A program made the translations under genes and the position numbers. A DNA stretch of 64,000 bases from a bacterium (GTDB lineage: Bacteria; Vulcanimicrobiota; Xenobia; Xenobiales; JADMJV01): NCBI GenBank assembly GCA_018780265.1, contig JADMJV010000096.1, positions 39,154 through 103,153 on the forward strand, in the 5' to 3' direction. This document shows, piece after piece, positions 51,836 through 61,553 of the stretch. The notes beneath the pieces were generated by a model, which saw nothing but the letters and a program-made list of their open reading frames with translations, searched no databases and was not told the origin of the DNA. Each line of letters begins with the position of its first letter. Position 1 is the stretch's first letter.

Positions 51836-52324
51836 TTAGCGGTCGGCGGAGATGTCTTTGAAGCGGACCGAAGCCAGCAGGTCGTCGCGATCTTCCCATT
51901 TTCCGTTGGGTCCGGCGCTGCGCACGCCAAAGTAATCCCAGTACTGGTCGACGCGATAAGGGTGACCCCAAAAGTCGCAGCCTTTGGGATAGGGCTTGTT
52001 GTCTTTCAGGTAGGGTTCGAGGTAGCGGATCGGGTCTTGAGGCAGCGAGCCGTTGCTGAGATAGTACTGGCGCAGCAGTCGCAATTGGGCGCTCAGTTCG
52101 AGCTCGGTCTTCATTTTGCAGACTTCGTCGTTAGTGGTTTTCTCGAGCCTCTTTTGCCAACGCTGCAGGGCCGCCTGGCCGCTGGTCACGGCCGCCACCA
52201 GGGCCAGCAACAGAATGCCCCCGATTTTGACGGGGCGGCTGGCCTTGAAGGGTTTGCGCGCTCGTTTCTTGGGTGCCGGACCGGACACCCAGTCGCGCCG
52301 ATATTCTTCGATGCGGTCGATCAT
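51836..52324 (-). CDS. GspG-like pseudopilin-related protein
   Basis: 162 residues with a basic cytoplasmic N-terminus, one membrane helix at about residues 32-50 (KIGGILLLALVAAVTSG), and a C-terminal domain with DFWGHPYRV and YFGVRSAGPNGKWEDRDDL. The latter resembles the calcium-binding loop and C-terminus of type II secretion major pseudopilins. The prepilin-peptidase motif (GFTLxE) is missing, so it is not a standard pseudopilin. It is 36 nt downstream of the large membrane-protein gene and probably co-transcribed with it. Confidence 0.65.
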   Translation of the reverse strand: MIDRIEEYRRDWVSGPAPKKRARKPFKASRPVKIGGILLLALVAAVTSGQAALQRWQKRLEKTTNDEVCKMKTELELSAQLRLLRQYYLSNGSLPQDPIRYLEPYLKDNKPYPKGCDFWGHPYRVDQYWDYFGVRSAGPNGKWEDRDDLLASVRFKDISADR

Positions 52325-52360
52325 TTTCCGAGGTATTCCGGCTGCGGGGCCGGCTGGCCT

Positions 52361-55300
52361 TCACCAAGAACCCAACTGATGGAGGAAGTTGCGGCTGGCG
52401 GCGGTGACTTCCTGGCGTTTGCGTTCGACCAGGAAGCCCATACCGACCAGCAAGATGCCTCCGGCCACGGCCCACAGATGCCAGGGCAGATTGCGAGCGA
52501 GCAGGACCGCCTGCACGGTAACCTCGGTTAAAATGGCCAGCCCGCCCCAGGCCTGGTAAGGTCCGCGGTGGATGAGTTGACCGATCACCAGCAGGCCCAT
52601 CCCCAGGCTGCCGGCCCAGAGGGCGTGCTCGACCGAGAACAGGCTGAGCAGCAGAGATGGGGCCAACAGAGTGACCAGACCCAGTTGGCGGAATCCGGCG
52701 TTGTCCGTGAAGCGCGTTCCCCAGGCCAAAAACCACACGGCCACGGGCACGATGTAGAGTTCGACCGAGCTGACATGGGCCTGGACCAACAGGCTGAAGT
52801 AGGCGTGATAGAGGTAGGCAAAGACTCCCCAGAGGGCGTTTACGTCGCGGCGAGCCTGCAAAGCCCAGGCGCCGGCGCCGAGCAGGAGCACCACGCTTGG
52901 GTAGCCTACTCCAAAGCAACCGAACCAGCCAACCAGCGAGATGGCCTGCATTTGACGGGGCTTGTCGAGGGCCACGTCGAGGTAGCTCCACCCAAACATG
53001 AGCAGGGGGAAAAACAGGGGAGTGTGGGTCACGGCGGCAGTGCTAAAACAGGCCCAGACCACGGCGCTGTGACAGAGGGTGTCGAGGTCGGCCCGCTGGG
53101 TCTGGCGCGAGCGCACCAGCATCACCAGCACCACCAGCCAGGGGTTGAGAATGGCCATCCAGCCGCGGTGGAACCAGCTGAGCAAGAGCAGGGTGAAGGT
53201 GGTCAGGGCTTCCAGTCCCACCAGGGGCGAGGCGATGACCCGGTTGATGAGATAGAAGCCTACCCATTCGGCCCACAGGGCCACGGTCCAGGCAAGGGGG
53301 TCGTCGAAACCAAAGGCGCACAGGTAGACGGCTTTGAGTTGAAGCCAGGCCAGAGTCAGCAGTCCGCCCAGGTTCCAGCGCACGCCCAGGGCCAACTGGG
53401 CGCCACAGGCCAGAGCCAGGCCGGCATTGGACCAGCTTTTCCAGCAGCCGGGCAGAGCCGGCAGCAACAGCAGGGAACTGGCGTGAGCCAGACTTTGGCG
53501 GTCTTTCAGGCTGAGGTGAGAAGGTCGGGCGGCCGCTGCCAGCCAGAGCAGAGCGGGCACAATCTTGAGGGAGGCCGGGCCCAGCACGGCGGCCAGGGCG
53601 GTCCACAAGAAGGCTGCTTCCATGTAGCCGGGCAGAGCCAGGCCCATCAGCACGGCGCAGGCAGCCAGGGCGGCAGCTACACCCACGACTCCCATGTGAT
53701 CGTAGCAAGAGAGCGCAGTCAGCAGGCACAGTCCGGCGTGCAAATTCGCGTAGCGCTGACGCACCAGCGCGAAGGCGACACCGTAGAAGATCAGGGCGGT
53801 GGGAGCACTGTGCCAGTAGCCCATTTGGAGATAGACGATCTGCAAGGCCGAGAAGCCCCAGCCAGCCACGGCGGCCACCACCAGCACGGGCGTGGCGTAG
53901 CTTTGAGTAGAGGGGTTTCGACGTAAGCCCAGTCCCAGCAGGGCCAGGGCTGCCACAAAAGCGGTGAATCCCAGACCGAGATTGGGTTCCTGACTGGGGC
54001 CGAAGATCACCGGCAGCCAGCTGGCGTAGGCCAGCGCGGCCGTGACCAGCGAAACATAGAGACCGCGAGGGTCGTGTTCGAAGAGAGCCGACAGGCAGGT
54101 TACGCCGGCCACGCCCAGGTAGATCCAGGGGGTGTAAAAGTCGGCCCCGGCCATCTGCATCACGATGTTGAGTGGAACCAGCAAAAGGGACATTCCCGCC
54201 GCCGTCCATACCCAGGGGCGCAGGTAGCTTTCGGGAATGCGCCGGCGCAGAACCATAACGGCCACCTGCCAGAGCAAGGCCAGGGCCACCAGCCAGGGGC
54301 GATAGAGGGAGGGCTGGCTGCGCATCAGCAGGGCCAGCAGCGTGAAGTAAGCGTAGAGCGAGCACAGAGTGGCCCCGTAGACCCAGGCCGGACGGCGATA
54401 GCGGTAGGCGGCCAGGCCATAGAAGGCCGCTCCGAGGGCGCCGGTGACCGCGCAGGTAAGCAGCTGATGGGGCGAGACGTCGGCGAAGTTGGTGGGAATC
54501 TGGACCAGCAGAGGCAGTCCCAGGAAGAGTAGCAGAACGCCAGCGGTGAGGTAGATGGCCAGTTGTTGGCCCAGCGGACCCCGCCGGAGGTAGAGTGCGG
54601 CCTGCAGCAGGGCGGCCAGGCCAACACTGGAATGAGGCCACTGCAAGAGGGAGCTGAGCCAGCCGGCACAGAGCAGGCAGATAATGGAGGAGACCACCAT
54701 GGCGCCGGGCGTGTTGAGCAGCCAGGCACTGGTGGTGAAGTAGACCACGGCCAACAGAAACAGGGTGGCGGCTGAGGCCATCTCGAGCGGTCCCTGCGTG
54801 AAGGCGGCCAGCAGGCCCAACATGGAGAGGCCGTGTGCCACGCGCGTAAAGTGCACACTGTCGCGCTCTTTCCAAAACAGGGCCATGGCCCCGCCAAAAC
54901 TGATGAGGCCAAGAACCAGGCCGCTGCCGCTGGCCCAACCGGCCAGCGCCCAGCACAGCCCGGCCAGATAAGCGCAGACCGGCTCGTGGCCCAACCTGGC
55001 CAGGCGGTGATTGACCACCCAGCCCAATAGAAAGGCTATCGGATTCCAGATCAAGGCGGGAGCGTGCAATCCGGCCACATTGAAGGTATTGAGAAAGAGC
55101 ACTCCGATGGGCAGCATACCGCCACCGAGGACGGTGAACATGCGGCTGGAGACGGGTAGACGCTCACGCAGTTGAGCGGCCAGCCAAAAGAAGAGAGCGG
55201 GCAGAAAGGTCAGCAGCAGAGCCATTGCCTGGCGTCCCCAGCCCTCCCAACTGCTGCGCAGGATACCCACGCCCGAAGCCAACAGCAGCACCCCGCCGAG

Positions 55301-55816
55301 GGCATAAAGCAAGCGGATCTTCTTTTCGGAGAAAGCGCCCATCAGCATCTGCATGGCCAGATCGGCTTCACTGGATGCGACGGGCGCGGCCTCGACGATC
55401 CAGGGGTTTTCTGCTTGACTCAGAGCAACCTCGGCCAAGATTTCGGGCTGATCGGCGAGGGCCGGCTGTTCAACCGGTTGTTCCGTCGTTGCCGGTGGTT
55501 GGACCTCCGGCTTGCGCTCCTCGGATCTGCGGCCCGGGACCGGGCGCGGCCGGGGTTGGGCTGGCTCGACCAGCAAACCTTCCGAAGGAAAGTCACGCAG
55601 GGTCACGACACGCTTCTGGTAGTTCTCTTCCGCCTCGCGTTTCCACCATTCCGGGACGGACTTCCATCGCTTTAGTTCGCGGATCAGGTAGTCGATACGA
55701 TGAACAGCCTGTTCGCGCTGCCCCTCATCAGGCCGGAGTAGCTCTCCGCAGAAGCCACACTCAGCCTTCTCAAGGTCGGCGTCTTCCGTGCCGCAGTTCC
55801 AACATCGGACTTTCAC
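52361..55816 (-). CDS. giant polytopic membrane protein with zinc ribbon
   Basis: 1,151 residues. The N-terminus is a zinc ribbon (CWNCGTE..CGFCGE, residues 5-25). A charged, proline-rich cytoplasmic segment runs to about residue 165, then hydrophobic helices fill most of the remainder, probably more than 25 (for example YALGGVLLLASGVGILRSSW, MLPIGVLFLNTFNV). The layout recalls the SCO7613-like/DUF2157-type polytopic proteins of actinobacteria, but I cannot assign a family. There are no transport or catalytic motifs. Two long overlapping open frames in this region are GC-driven shadows. The next gene, 36 nt downstream, is GspG-like. Confidence 0.8.
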   Translation of the reverse strand: MKVRCWNCGTEDADLEKAECGFCGELLRPDEGQREQAVHRIDYLIRELKRWKSVPEWWKREAEENYQKRVVTLRDFPSEGLLVEPAQPRPRPVPGRRSEERKPEVQPPATTEQPVEQPALADQPEILAEVALSQAENPWIVEAAPVASSEADLAMQMLMGAFSEKKIRLLYALGGVLLLASGVGILRSSWEGWGRQAMALLLTFLPALFFWLAAQLRERLPVSSRMFTVLGGGMLPIGVLFLNTFNVAGLHAPALIWNPIAFLLGWVVNHRLARLGHEPVCAYLAGLCWALAGWASGSGLVLGLISFGGAMALFWKERDSVHFTRVAHGLSMLGLLAAFTQGPLEMASAATLFLLAVVYFTTSAWLLNTPGAMVVSSIICLLCAGWLSSLLQWPHSSVGLAALLQAALYLRRGPLGQQLAIYLTAGVLLLFLGLPLLVQIPTNFADVSPHQLLTCAVTGALGAAFYGLAAYRYRRPAWVYGATLCSLYAYFTLLALLMRSQPSLYRPWLVALALLWQVAVMVLRRRIPESYLRPWVWTAAGMSLLLVPLNIVMQMAGADFYTPWIYLGVAGVTCLSALFEHDPRGLYVSLVTAALAYASWLPVIFGPSQEPNLGLGFTAFVAALALLGLGLRRNPSTQSYATPVLVVAAVAGWGFSALQIVYLQMGYWHSAPTALIFYGVAFALVRQRYANLHAGLCLLTALSCYDHMGVVGVAAALAACAVLMGLALPGYMEAAFLWTALAAVLGPASLKIVPALLWLAAAARPSHLSLKDRQSLAHASSLLLLPALPGCWKSWSNAGLALACGAQLALGVRWNLGGLLTLAWLQLKAVYLCAFGFDDPLAWTVALWAEWVGFYLINRVIASPLVGLEALTTFTLLLLSWFHRGWMAILNPWLVVLVMLVRSRQTQRADLDTLCHSAVVWACFSTAAVTHTPLFFPLLMFGWSYLDVALDKPRQMQAISLVGWFGCFGVGYPSVVLLLGAGAWALQARRDVNALWGVFAYLYHAYFSLLVQAHVSSVELYIVPVAVWFLAWGTRFTDNAGFRQLGLVTLLAPSLLLSLFSVEHALWAGSLGMGLLVIGQLIHRGPYQAWGGLAILTEVTVQAVLLARNLPWHLWAVAGGILLVGMGFLVERKRQEVTAASRNFLHQLGSW

Positions 55817-55910
55817 AGAGTCCCCCTAAGTAAGATGACAACATTATACTACTTATCGATGTTAATTTTCAATACACCAGAAGCCCTTTTCCGAAATTTG
55901 CACAGCACAT

Positions 55911-55934
55911 AAAAAAAGAGCCCTGGCGGCTCTT
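55911..55934 (-). terminator. terminator of the Cys-rich gene
   Basis: Read on the minus strand: a 7-bp stem AAGAGCC/GGCTCTT (55928-55934 with 55916-55922) followed by a run of T (A7 on the plus strand at 55911-55917). It lies 21 nt after the stop of the minus-strand gene. Confidence 0.85.
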
Positions 55935-55955
55935 CTTTTCAGGACGTTGGGCGGG

Positions 55956-56303
55956 CTACTTTTTGCAGTCGCCCGAGCACTTGCCGCCGCTGCACTGAGC
56001 ACCGGCCTGACCGCCGTTGCAGCAACTACCGGCTTTGGCGTCGCCCTTACTCTGACAGCAACTGCCGCCGGCTTTGGCATCGGCCTTACTCTCGCAGCAA
56101 GCACCACCTGCCTTGCTATCGCAGCAGTGACCGGCCACATGGTTGGTGCAGGCTGCCTTGGTCAGATTGCCGGCTCCGGTGAACCAGCCCTGCTTGAGGC
56201 CCTGCTGCTTACAACAGCTGGATCCACAGCCGTCAGCGGCGGCGGCCATTCCCAGGCCGGCCACCAGCACAGCGGTGGCGAAAAGGATTTGCATTTTCTT
56301 CAT
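55956..56303 (-). CDS. cysteine-rich exported protein with CC repeats
   Basis: 115 residues. ATG at 56303 with GGAGC about 9 nt upstream. A signal peptide (residues 1-22, ending GMAAAADG) leads to a mature part with about 15 cysteines, many as CC pairs in imperfect 12-14-residue repeats (HCCDSKAGGA, ACCESKADAKAGG, SCCQSKGDAKAG, SCCNGGQAGA). It looks like an exported metal-binding or disulfide-rich peptide. Similar repeat peptides occur in several bacterial phyla, but I know no proven function. Monocistronic with its own terminator. Confidence 0.75.
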   Translation of the reverse strand: MKKMQILFATAVLVAGLGMAAAADGCGSSCCKQQGLKQGWFTGAGNLTKAACTNHVAGHCCDSKAGGACCESKADAKAGGSCCQSKGDAKAGSCCNGGQAGAQCSGGKCSGDCKK

Positions 56304-56722
56304 AATGGCTTGCTCCAATAATCTTAAAAACTGTAAAGCACCGCTCTCGGGCTGGATGCATACCGGGATATACCCGGCCCGTGCAAACTCCAACCTTGAT
56401 AATCACTTCTCAGTTAGCCCTGAATCGGCTCGTCTAGGGAGGGGCGTTACCGGCCGAAAACGAGCCAACTCTCCAGGCCCATCCGCCGCAACGAGCCGCG
56501 CAGCTGTTCTGGAGAAGGTTCCGGGAGGTTGATGACGGAATGGCCCCCCCATGTCAGCCTACCTCCACGAAGGGAAAAACACCGAAGTATGCGCCCAAAG
56601 AATCCGACGCACCTACGAGGGCGCGTTGGAGGGTGGCGAGAAGAACCGAGACCTGGGCGGAGAGCCGACCTATTTGCCCAGGCCATCATCGAAAGACTTT
56701 AGCCAATAAAGGGGGAGTCGTC
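56304..56722. other. 419-bp intergenic region
   Basis: Divergent region between the Cys-rich gene and the TPR gene; it must hold both promoters. Open frames on both strands are short and unconvincing. I see no clear -35/-10 pair or RNA structure. Confidence 0.4.
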
Positions 56723-58309
56723 TTGAGTGATTCTGCAACCGTCCAGCCAGAAAACGAACTGAGACAGGCCATCGATCAGGCCCTCAAAGCCATTCAACAG
56801 ATGGACCATCAACGGGCCAATCAGTTGCTCGAGGAGGCCATCCGCACCAGCGCTGACAGCAGCGCCGAACTGGAGCAGGCCCGCCTGGTGCTGGCCGAAA
56901 CCAGCCTGGTGGTGGGACGATGGGAACGTGCCCAGCGCGAACTGGACCGACTGCTGGAAGCTCCCACCAACCCTGAGTTTCACATACGCACCCTGCTGGG
57001 GCTGGGCGAGCTATTCTCTATGCGAGGAGAGCCGGAGCAAGCCCGCGACTACCTGCAAAAAGCCAGTGCGCTGGCCGAATCCAACCAGTTGGACCGCTGG
57101 ATCCTGGAGTGCCTGGAAAGGCAGGCGGCGCTGGCTGGAAAAACCGGTGAGATGGACGTTTCGCGCAGCTTGCTGGAGCGCGCCGAGAAGCAGATCGAAG
57201 CTTTCCAGAAAGACCCCGCCTGGGCCGAGTTGAGCGCCGCCCTGGACACACAGTGGGGACTGTACCATTTTCGTTTATCGCAGCGCCCCAGCGCCGAGGA
57301 ACGCCTTCACAAAGCCCTGCAGACGTTGCGCGACGGGCACTGCCAGAGCCTGGAAGAGCCCAATATCCTGCGCTACCTGGGAGTGATGGCCAGTCTGCGC
57401 CGTGAGCACCAGTTGTCGCTCAGCCTTCACCTGGAAGCGCTGGCCCTTTACACAAAAGCGGGTGATCGCTATGGTCAGGCCAAAGTCTACGACAGCAGCG
57501 GGCGTACGCTGCAGGGAGCCAATCGCCTGGACGAGGCCGTATTTACTTTCAAAAAGAGCGAAAGCCTGTGTCGCCGTCTGGGCGCCCACGCCGAATTGGC
57601 CACCCTCTACGGCAAACTGGGGCAGGTAGCCATGCTGCGCGAGGATATGGAAGGCGCGATTCGTTACTTCCAAAAGGATCTGGAGCTGAGCAGTCGCTAT
57701 CGAAACTACTATGCGCTGGGTTACTCGTATCGAAATCTGGGCCGCTGCTTGATGCAGGTGGGTCGCTTCGAAGAGGCAGTAGTCAACCTCAAAGAGAGCA
57801 TCGGTCTGTTCCAGTATGTAGAAGATTGGATGAATCTGGCCCGTGTCTACATGGACCTGGGTTTCGCCCACGCCAAGGCGGGACAACTCAAAGAGGCCGC
57901 CGACATACGATCGCGAGCCTCGGGGCTGTTTCAGGAGCATGACCTGAGCCGCGAATTAACCTTTCTTGGCTGCCTGGATGGAATTCTGGCCCGCGCGGAC
58001 AACAATCTGGAACTGGCCGAAGGCCACTTTCGCACCTGCATCGAGGCTCTGGAAGGCTCTTCCAGCAGTGTCTGGCTGGCTGAGACTTATTGCGAACTGG
58101 GCGTCCTCTATCGACAGTTTCACCAGACTGACCGCGCCACCGAAGCCTTCAAGTCGGCGGTACGCACCGCCCGAGCCGCCGGTCTGGCGCGCCAGGTGGG
58201 CCGCTATCTGCAAGAACTGGAAACGCTGGACGAGATCGAACTATTCCGAGTCTGGATGGAAGATCTGCCCGTTCAGGGCGAGAGCCTCGAAGACCGCACC
58301 AGCATTTAG
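56723..58309 (+). CDS. TPR-repeat protein
   Basis: 528 residues. TTG at 56723 is chosen because GGGGGAG lies at 56711-56717; the open frame further upstream lacks TPR character. Nearly the whole chain is tandem helix pairs of about 36-40 residues with TPR consensus (LGYSYRNLGRCLMQVGRFEE, MDLGFAHAKAGQLKEAADI, YCELGVLYRQFHQTDRATEA). There are no signal peptide, membrane span or effector domain. Probably a protein-interaction scaffold of the sort found with signalling proteins, but no partner is adjacent. It converges on the JmjC-like gene with a 4-nt stop overlap. Confidence 0.85.
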   Translation: MSDSATVQPENELRQAIDQALKAIQQMDHQRANQLLEEAIRTSADSSAELEQARLVLAETSLVVGRWERAQRELDRLLEAPTNPEFHIRTLLGLGELFSMRGEPEQARDYLQKASALAESNQLDRWILECLERQAALAGKTGEMDVSRSLLERAEKQIEAFQKDPAWAELSAALDTQWGLYHFRLSQRPSAEERLHKALQTLRDGHCQSLEEPNILRYLGVMASLRREHQLSLSLHLEALALYTKAGDRYGQAKVYDSSGRTLQGANRLDEAVFTFKKSESLCRRLGAHAELATLYGKLGQVAMLREDMEGAIRYFQKDLELSSRYRNYYALGYSYRNLGRCLMQVGRFEEAVVNLKESIGLFQYVEDWMNLARVYMDLGFAHAKAGQLKEAADIRSRASGLFQEHDLSRELTFLGCLDGILARADNNLELAEGHFRTCIEALEGSSSSVWLAETYCELGVLYRQFHQTDRATEAFKSAVRTARAAGLARQVGRYLQELETLDEIELFRVWMEDLPVQGESLEDRTSI

Positions 58310-59034
58310 GGCCTGGTGGCCGCCATATGGGTCAGTTCGGCGCACAGGGCTGCGTGCTCCGGGTGCTGGCGCAACCAGGCCAGTACGTGGTGAATATTGT
58401 GTGCATTGGCGTAGTTGCCACTGACCGCCAGGCTATTCTCGAGAATCTGAGTCTGGTGCCACCATTTACTTGGCACAAAAATGGCTTCGCCAGGACCCAG
58501 CAGGCACTGATAGCCGCTGGCCTGGGCAAACTTGGGATGGGTCTCCAGGTCGGGGTGAAACGTGTCGACTGCACCTGAATACAGGGTTTCCAGTTGCTCT
58601 GGATCAAACAGAGTCCAGCGCTTGAAACCCACCAACTGGACATTCCAGGCGGCCGTGTGGCCAACATCCACATGCAGCCGAAAGCCGGTATTGGCCGGAC
58701 CGATAAACAGCCACAGCATACGCGGCCGCAGCTCCGGGGCCACTTCAAGCAACCAATCTTCTCGCCAGTAGGAAGGCAGACTGAAGTGGTCAGCCAGCTC
58801 GGGAGCCTCCAGCATGAAGTCCCAGCTGGCCAGGTAGTAGGGAGATGCGTAGTGCTGGCGAAAGTAATCGAAGGTCCAGAGTTTTTGGGCCGGCCAATCG
58901 GAAGTAAGGTCGGTCACAATGACGGGCTTTTCAGGTCTGGCAAAATCGGCCAAAAATTGCTCGTGGGTCAGACCCTGGCGGCGCTCGACTTGCTGATAGT
59001 TCACGGCCAAAAAAGTTCGTGGCCCAGCAAACAA
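58306..59034 (-). CDS. JmjC/cupin-like Fe(II) oxygenase
   Basis: 242 residues of the cupin-8/JmjC family, 2-oxoglutarate and Fe(II)-dependent hydroxylases. Iron ligands are the HxD in FRLHVDVGHTAAWNVQL and a later His in FVPSKWWHQT. KRWTLFDPEQ supplies the conserved Lys region for 2-oxoglutarate. PVIVTDLTSDWPA near the N-terminus is a family hallmark. TTG 59034 is used; GTG at 59004 is an alternative. It is divergent from speA with a gap of only 47 bp. Possible substrates are proteins (including ribosomal proteins) or small molecules. Confidence 0.82.
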   Translation of the reverse strand: MFAGPRTFLAVNYQQVERRQGLTHEQFLADFARPEKPVIVTDLTSDWPAQKLWTFDYFRQHYASPYYLASWDFMLEAPELADHFSLPSYWREDWLLEVAPELRPRMLWLFIGPANTGFRLHVDVGHTAAWNVQLVGFKRWTLFDPEQLETLYSGAVDTFHPDLETHPKFAQASGYQCLLGPGEAIFVPSKWWHQTQILENSLAVSGNYANAHNIHHVLAWLRQHPEHAALCAELTHMAATRP

Positions 59035-59081
59035 TCCCCGCCCATGGCAGGGTTTTCTAAACCCCTGCTGGATACTTGCTC

Positions 59082-61031
59082 ATGGCACAACCCATGTCCC
59101 CCCCTGTTCCGGCGGAAGCCAATCCATCCAACTGGTCGATCGAAGACAGCGAAGAACTCTATCGCGTTCCCGGTTGGGGTGATCCCTATTTTTCGATCAA
59201 TACCGCCGGTCACCTCACCGTCTCGCCGCAGGGAGACCGGGGCGGCACCCTGGACCTCTACGAACTGGTTCAGTCGCTGCGTCAGCGCAGTCTCCACCTG
59301 CCGCTCTTGATTCGCTTTCCCGACATCCTCCAGGACCGCATCGACCGGCTCAACTCCGCTTTCTCCAAGGCCATCGGTCGCTACAACTACAAGGGTGCCT
59401 ACCGCGGCGTGTTTCCCGTCAAATGCAACCAGCAACGTCACCTCATCGAGAACTTTGTGCGCTTTGGCGAACGCCATCAGTTTGGTCTGGAAGCCGGCTC
59501 CAAACCGGAGTTGATGATTGCCATGGCCATGCTGCACACACCCGGAGCTCTGCTTGTGTGCAACGGCTACAAGGATCGAGAATACCTGGAAAAGGCCATT
59601 CTGGCCCGGCGTCTGGGCAAGAACTGCATTATTGTGCTCGAGCAGGTCGAAGAGGTCAGCGAAGTCATCGCCGCCAGCCGGCGCCTGGGTATTCGCCCGG
59701 TGCTGGGGGTGCGCGCCAAACTGTCCACCAAAGGCGAAGGTCGCTGGGGCATCTCCGCGGGGGATCGGGCCAAATTCGGACTGACCGTGCCCGAGATCGT
59801 CGAGGCCGTGGAGATGCTGCGCGAAGCCGACCTGCTCAGCGAACTCCAGTTGCTGCACTTTCACATCGGCTCCCAGATTTCGTCCATCAAGGTCCTCAAA
59901 GACGCTCTCCGCGAGGCCGGTCGCGTTTTTGTAGAACTGGCCCAACTGGGAGCAGACATGAAGTTTCTCGATGTGGGCGGCGGTCTGGCCGTCGACTACG
60001 ACGGCTCCAAGTCCAACTTCTACGCCAGCAAAAACTACAACATTCAAAACTACGCCAACGATGTGGTGGCGGAAATCAAGGATTGCTGCGATGCGGCCTG
60101 TCTGGCGGTGCCCACGCTGATCAGCGAAAGTGGGCGAGCGCTGGCCTCACACCAATCCGTGTTAGTCTTCGACGTGCTCTCGGTCAGCCAGGTGCCCCGT
60201 TCCACTCCCGGACCGGTGGGCGCCGACGATCCGGTGCTGCTGCGCAACCTCAATGAAGCCTACCAGGCTTTGACGCCAGACAACTTTCAGGAAACCTACA
60301 ACGACGTCACTCACTTCAAAGAGCAGGCCGTTAGCACTTTCAATCTGGGCTATCTCAGCCTTAGCGATCGGGCCCGCGCCGAGCAGATCTATTGGGCCAC
60401 ATGTTGGAAGATCCGCGACTACGTCAGCAAGCTAGACGATGTCCCCGAAGACCTGGAAGAACTGGCCACGATCATGGCTTCCACCTACTACATGAACCTG
60501 AGCCTCTTTCAATCGGCCCCTGATATGTGGGCCATCGACCAACTGTTTCCTATCCTGCCTATCCATCGCCTGGAGGAGGAACCCACTGAGCGAGGCACCT
60601 TAGCCGATCTGACTTGCGATTCGGACGGAAAAATCGACCGTTTCATCGACCTTCGCGATGTAAAGTCGGTGCTAGAGTTGCACCCACCCCGCTATCAGGG
60701 TGGTCGCCTGGAACCCTATTACGTGGGCATGTTCCTGGCCGGCGCCTATCAGGAGATTATGGGTAACCTGCACAACCTCTTTGGCGACACCAATGCGGTC
60801 CACATCGTCCTCACCCCCCAAGGCTACCAAATTGAGCATGTGGTCAAAGGAGACACCATTCAGGAAGTACTCGGCTACGTGCAGTACAAGGCCGACCAGT
60901 TGGTGGAAAGCATCCGCCTGCAGACCGAAGAAGCCTTTCAACAAGGTCTGATTACCCTGCAAGAATCCCAGTTGTTATTGCAAAGCTACGAACGGAGCCT
61001 GGCCAGCTACACGTACCTTTCCAGCACCTAG
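59082..61031 (+). CDS. speA: biosynthetic arginine decarboxylase
   Basis: Converts arginine to agmatine for polyamine synthesis using PLP. It is 649 residues. The alanine-racemase-like barrel has the PLP lysine in GVFPVKCNQQRHL (K114), EAGSKPELMIAMAMLHT and LLHFHIGSQISS. The beta domain carries LISESGRALASHQ and the C-terminal part has HIVLTPQGYQIEHV. ATG at 59082 lacks a strong ribosome site; ATG 59094 is possible. Neighbours give no other polyamine gene. Confidence 0.96.
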   Translation: MAQPMSPPVPAEANPSNWSIEDSEELYRVPGWGDPYFSINTAGHLTVSPQGDRGGTLDLYELVQSLRQRSLHLPLLIRFPDILQDRIDRLNSAFSKAIGRYNYKGAYRGVFPVKCNQQRHLIENFVRFGERHQFGLEAGSKPELMIAMAMLHTPGALLVCNGYKDREYLEKAILARRLGKNCIIVLEQVEEVSEVIAASRRLGIRPVLGVRAKLSTKGEGRWGISAGDRAKFGLTVPEIVEAVEMLREADLLSELQLLHFHIGSQISSIKVLKDALREAGRVFVELAQLGADMKFLDVGGGLAVDYDGSKSNFYASKNYNIQNYANDVVAEIKDCCDAACLAVPTLISESGRALASHQSVLVFDVLSVSQVPRSTPGPVGADDPVLLRNLNEAYQALTPDNFQETYNDVTHFKEQAVSTFNLGYLSLSDRARAEQIYWATCWKIRDYVSKLDDVPEDLEELATIMASTYYMNLSLFQSAPDMWAIDQLFPILPIHRLEEEPTERGTLADLTCDSDGKIDRFIDLRDVKSVLELHPPRYQGGRLEPYYVGMFLAGAYQEIMGNLHNLFGDTNAVHIVLTPQGYQIEHVVKGDTIQEVLGYVQYKADQLVESIRLQTEEAFQQGLITLQESQLLLQSYERSLASYTYLSST

Positions 61032-61055
61032 TCAGCAACAGGGGTTGAGAGCCCA

Positions 61056-61553
61056 ATGAGGTATGTTACGGTAATGGGGCGCGAGCGACCGGATATGTTT
61101 GATGTAGCCAGCGGAGAATGCGAACTGGTCGACTTCCTGTTAACCCGCTTTAACCCGCTCGATCTAAAAACCAAGATCAACCTGGCTCCCAGTTGCGTGG
61201 TCGACGAGCAGTTGGCCCCCAAGAAGGAGGAAGAAGACGAACCGGCCGCCGTGGACCCGGTCGAGCCGCAGCCAACCGCCATCTTTGTGGCTGATGCACG
61301 GGATCGACTGGTACGCGAAACAGCCCCAGAAGCGAGTTCGCTGGACCAATTCCAAAGAATCCCGGTCATCGCCCCCGAGGCCACGGATGTCCTCGAGACG
61401 AGCGAGGAACCGGCCCAGGACGACGCCTCCACCCCAGCGCCCGCAACCCGAGGGCCTGATTGGCTCTCGCTGATCGAAGGATTCCACGCCGCGGCGCAGC
61501 GCTACCAGACCGAACGCCTGGAAAAGTCGGCCGATACGGATGAAGAAGCTTAG
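61056..61553 (+). CDS. hypothetical acidic protein
   Basis: 165 residues, not recognised. A short N-terminal domain (MRYVTVMGRERPDMFDV, VDFLLTRFNPLDLKTK) is followed by about 80 residues of acidic, Pro/Ala-rich linker and a C-terminal helix (WLSLIEGFHAAAQRYQTE). It follows speA by 24 nt and overlaps the lipoprotein protease gene by 14 nt, so it probably belongs to the same transcript. Confidence 0.6.
   Translation: MRYVTVMGRERPDMFDVASGECELVDFLLTRFNPLDLKTKINLAPSCVVDEQLAPKKEEEDEPAAVDPVEPQPTAIFVADARDRLVRETAPEASSLDQFQRIPVIAPEATDVLETSEEPAQDDASTPAPATRGPDWLSLIEGFHAAAQRYQTERLEKSADTDEEA

Noticed and set aside
52568..53926. 452-codon plus-strand frame rich in Gln, Gly and His
   Set aside because: Antisense of the membrane-protein gene; low-complexity translation typical of the complement of Leu/Ala-rich coding DNA.
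53043..54956. 637-codon minus-strand frame in another phase
   Set aside because: Out-of-phase shadow of the 1,151-residue membrane protein; Arg/Gly/Pro-rich, no hydrophobic pattern.
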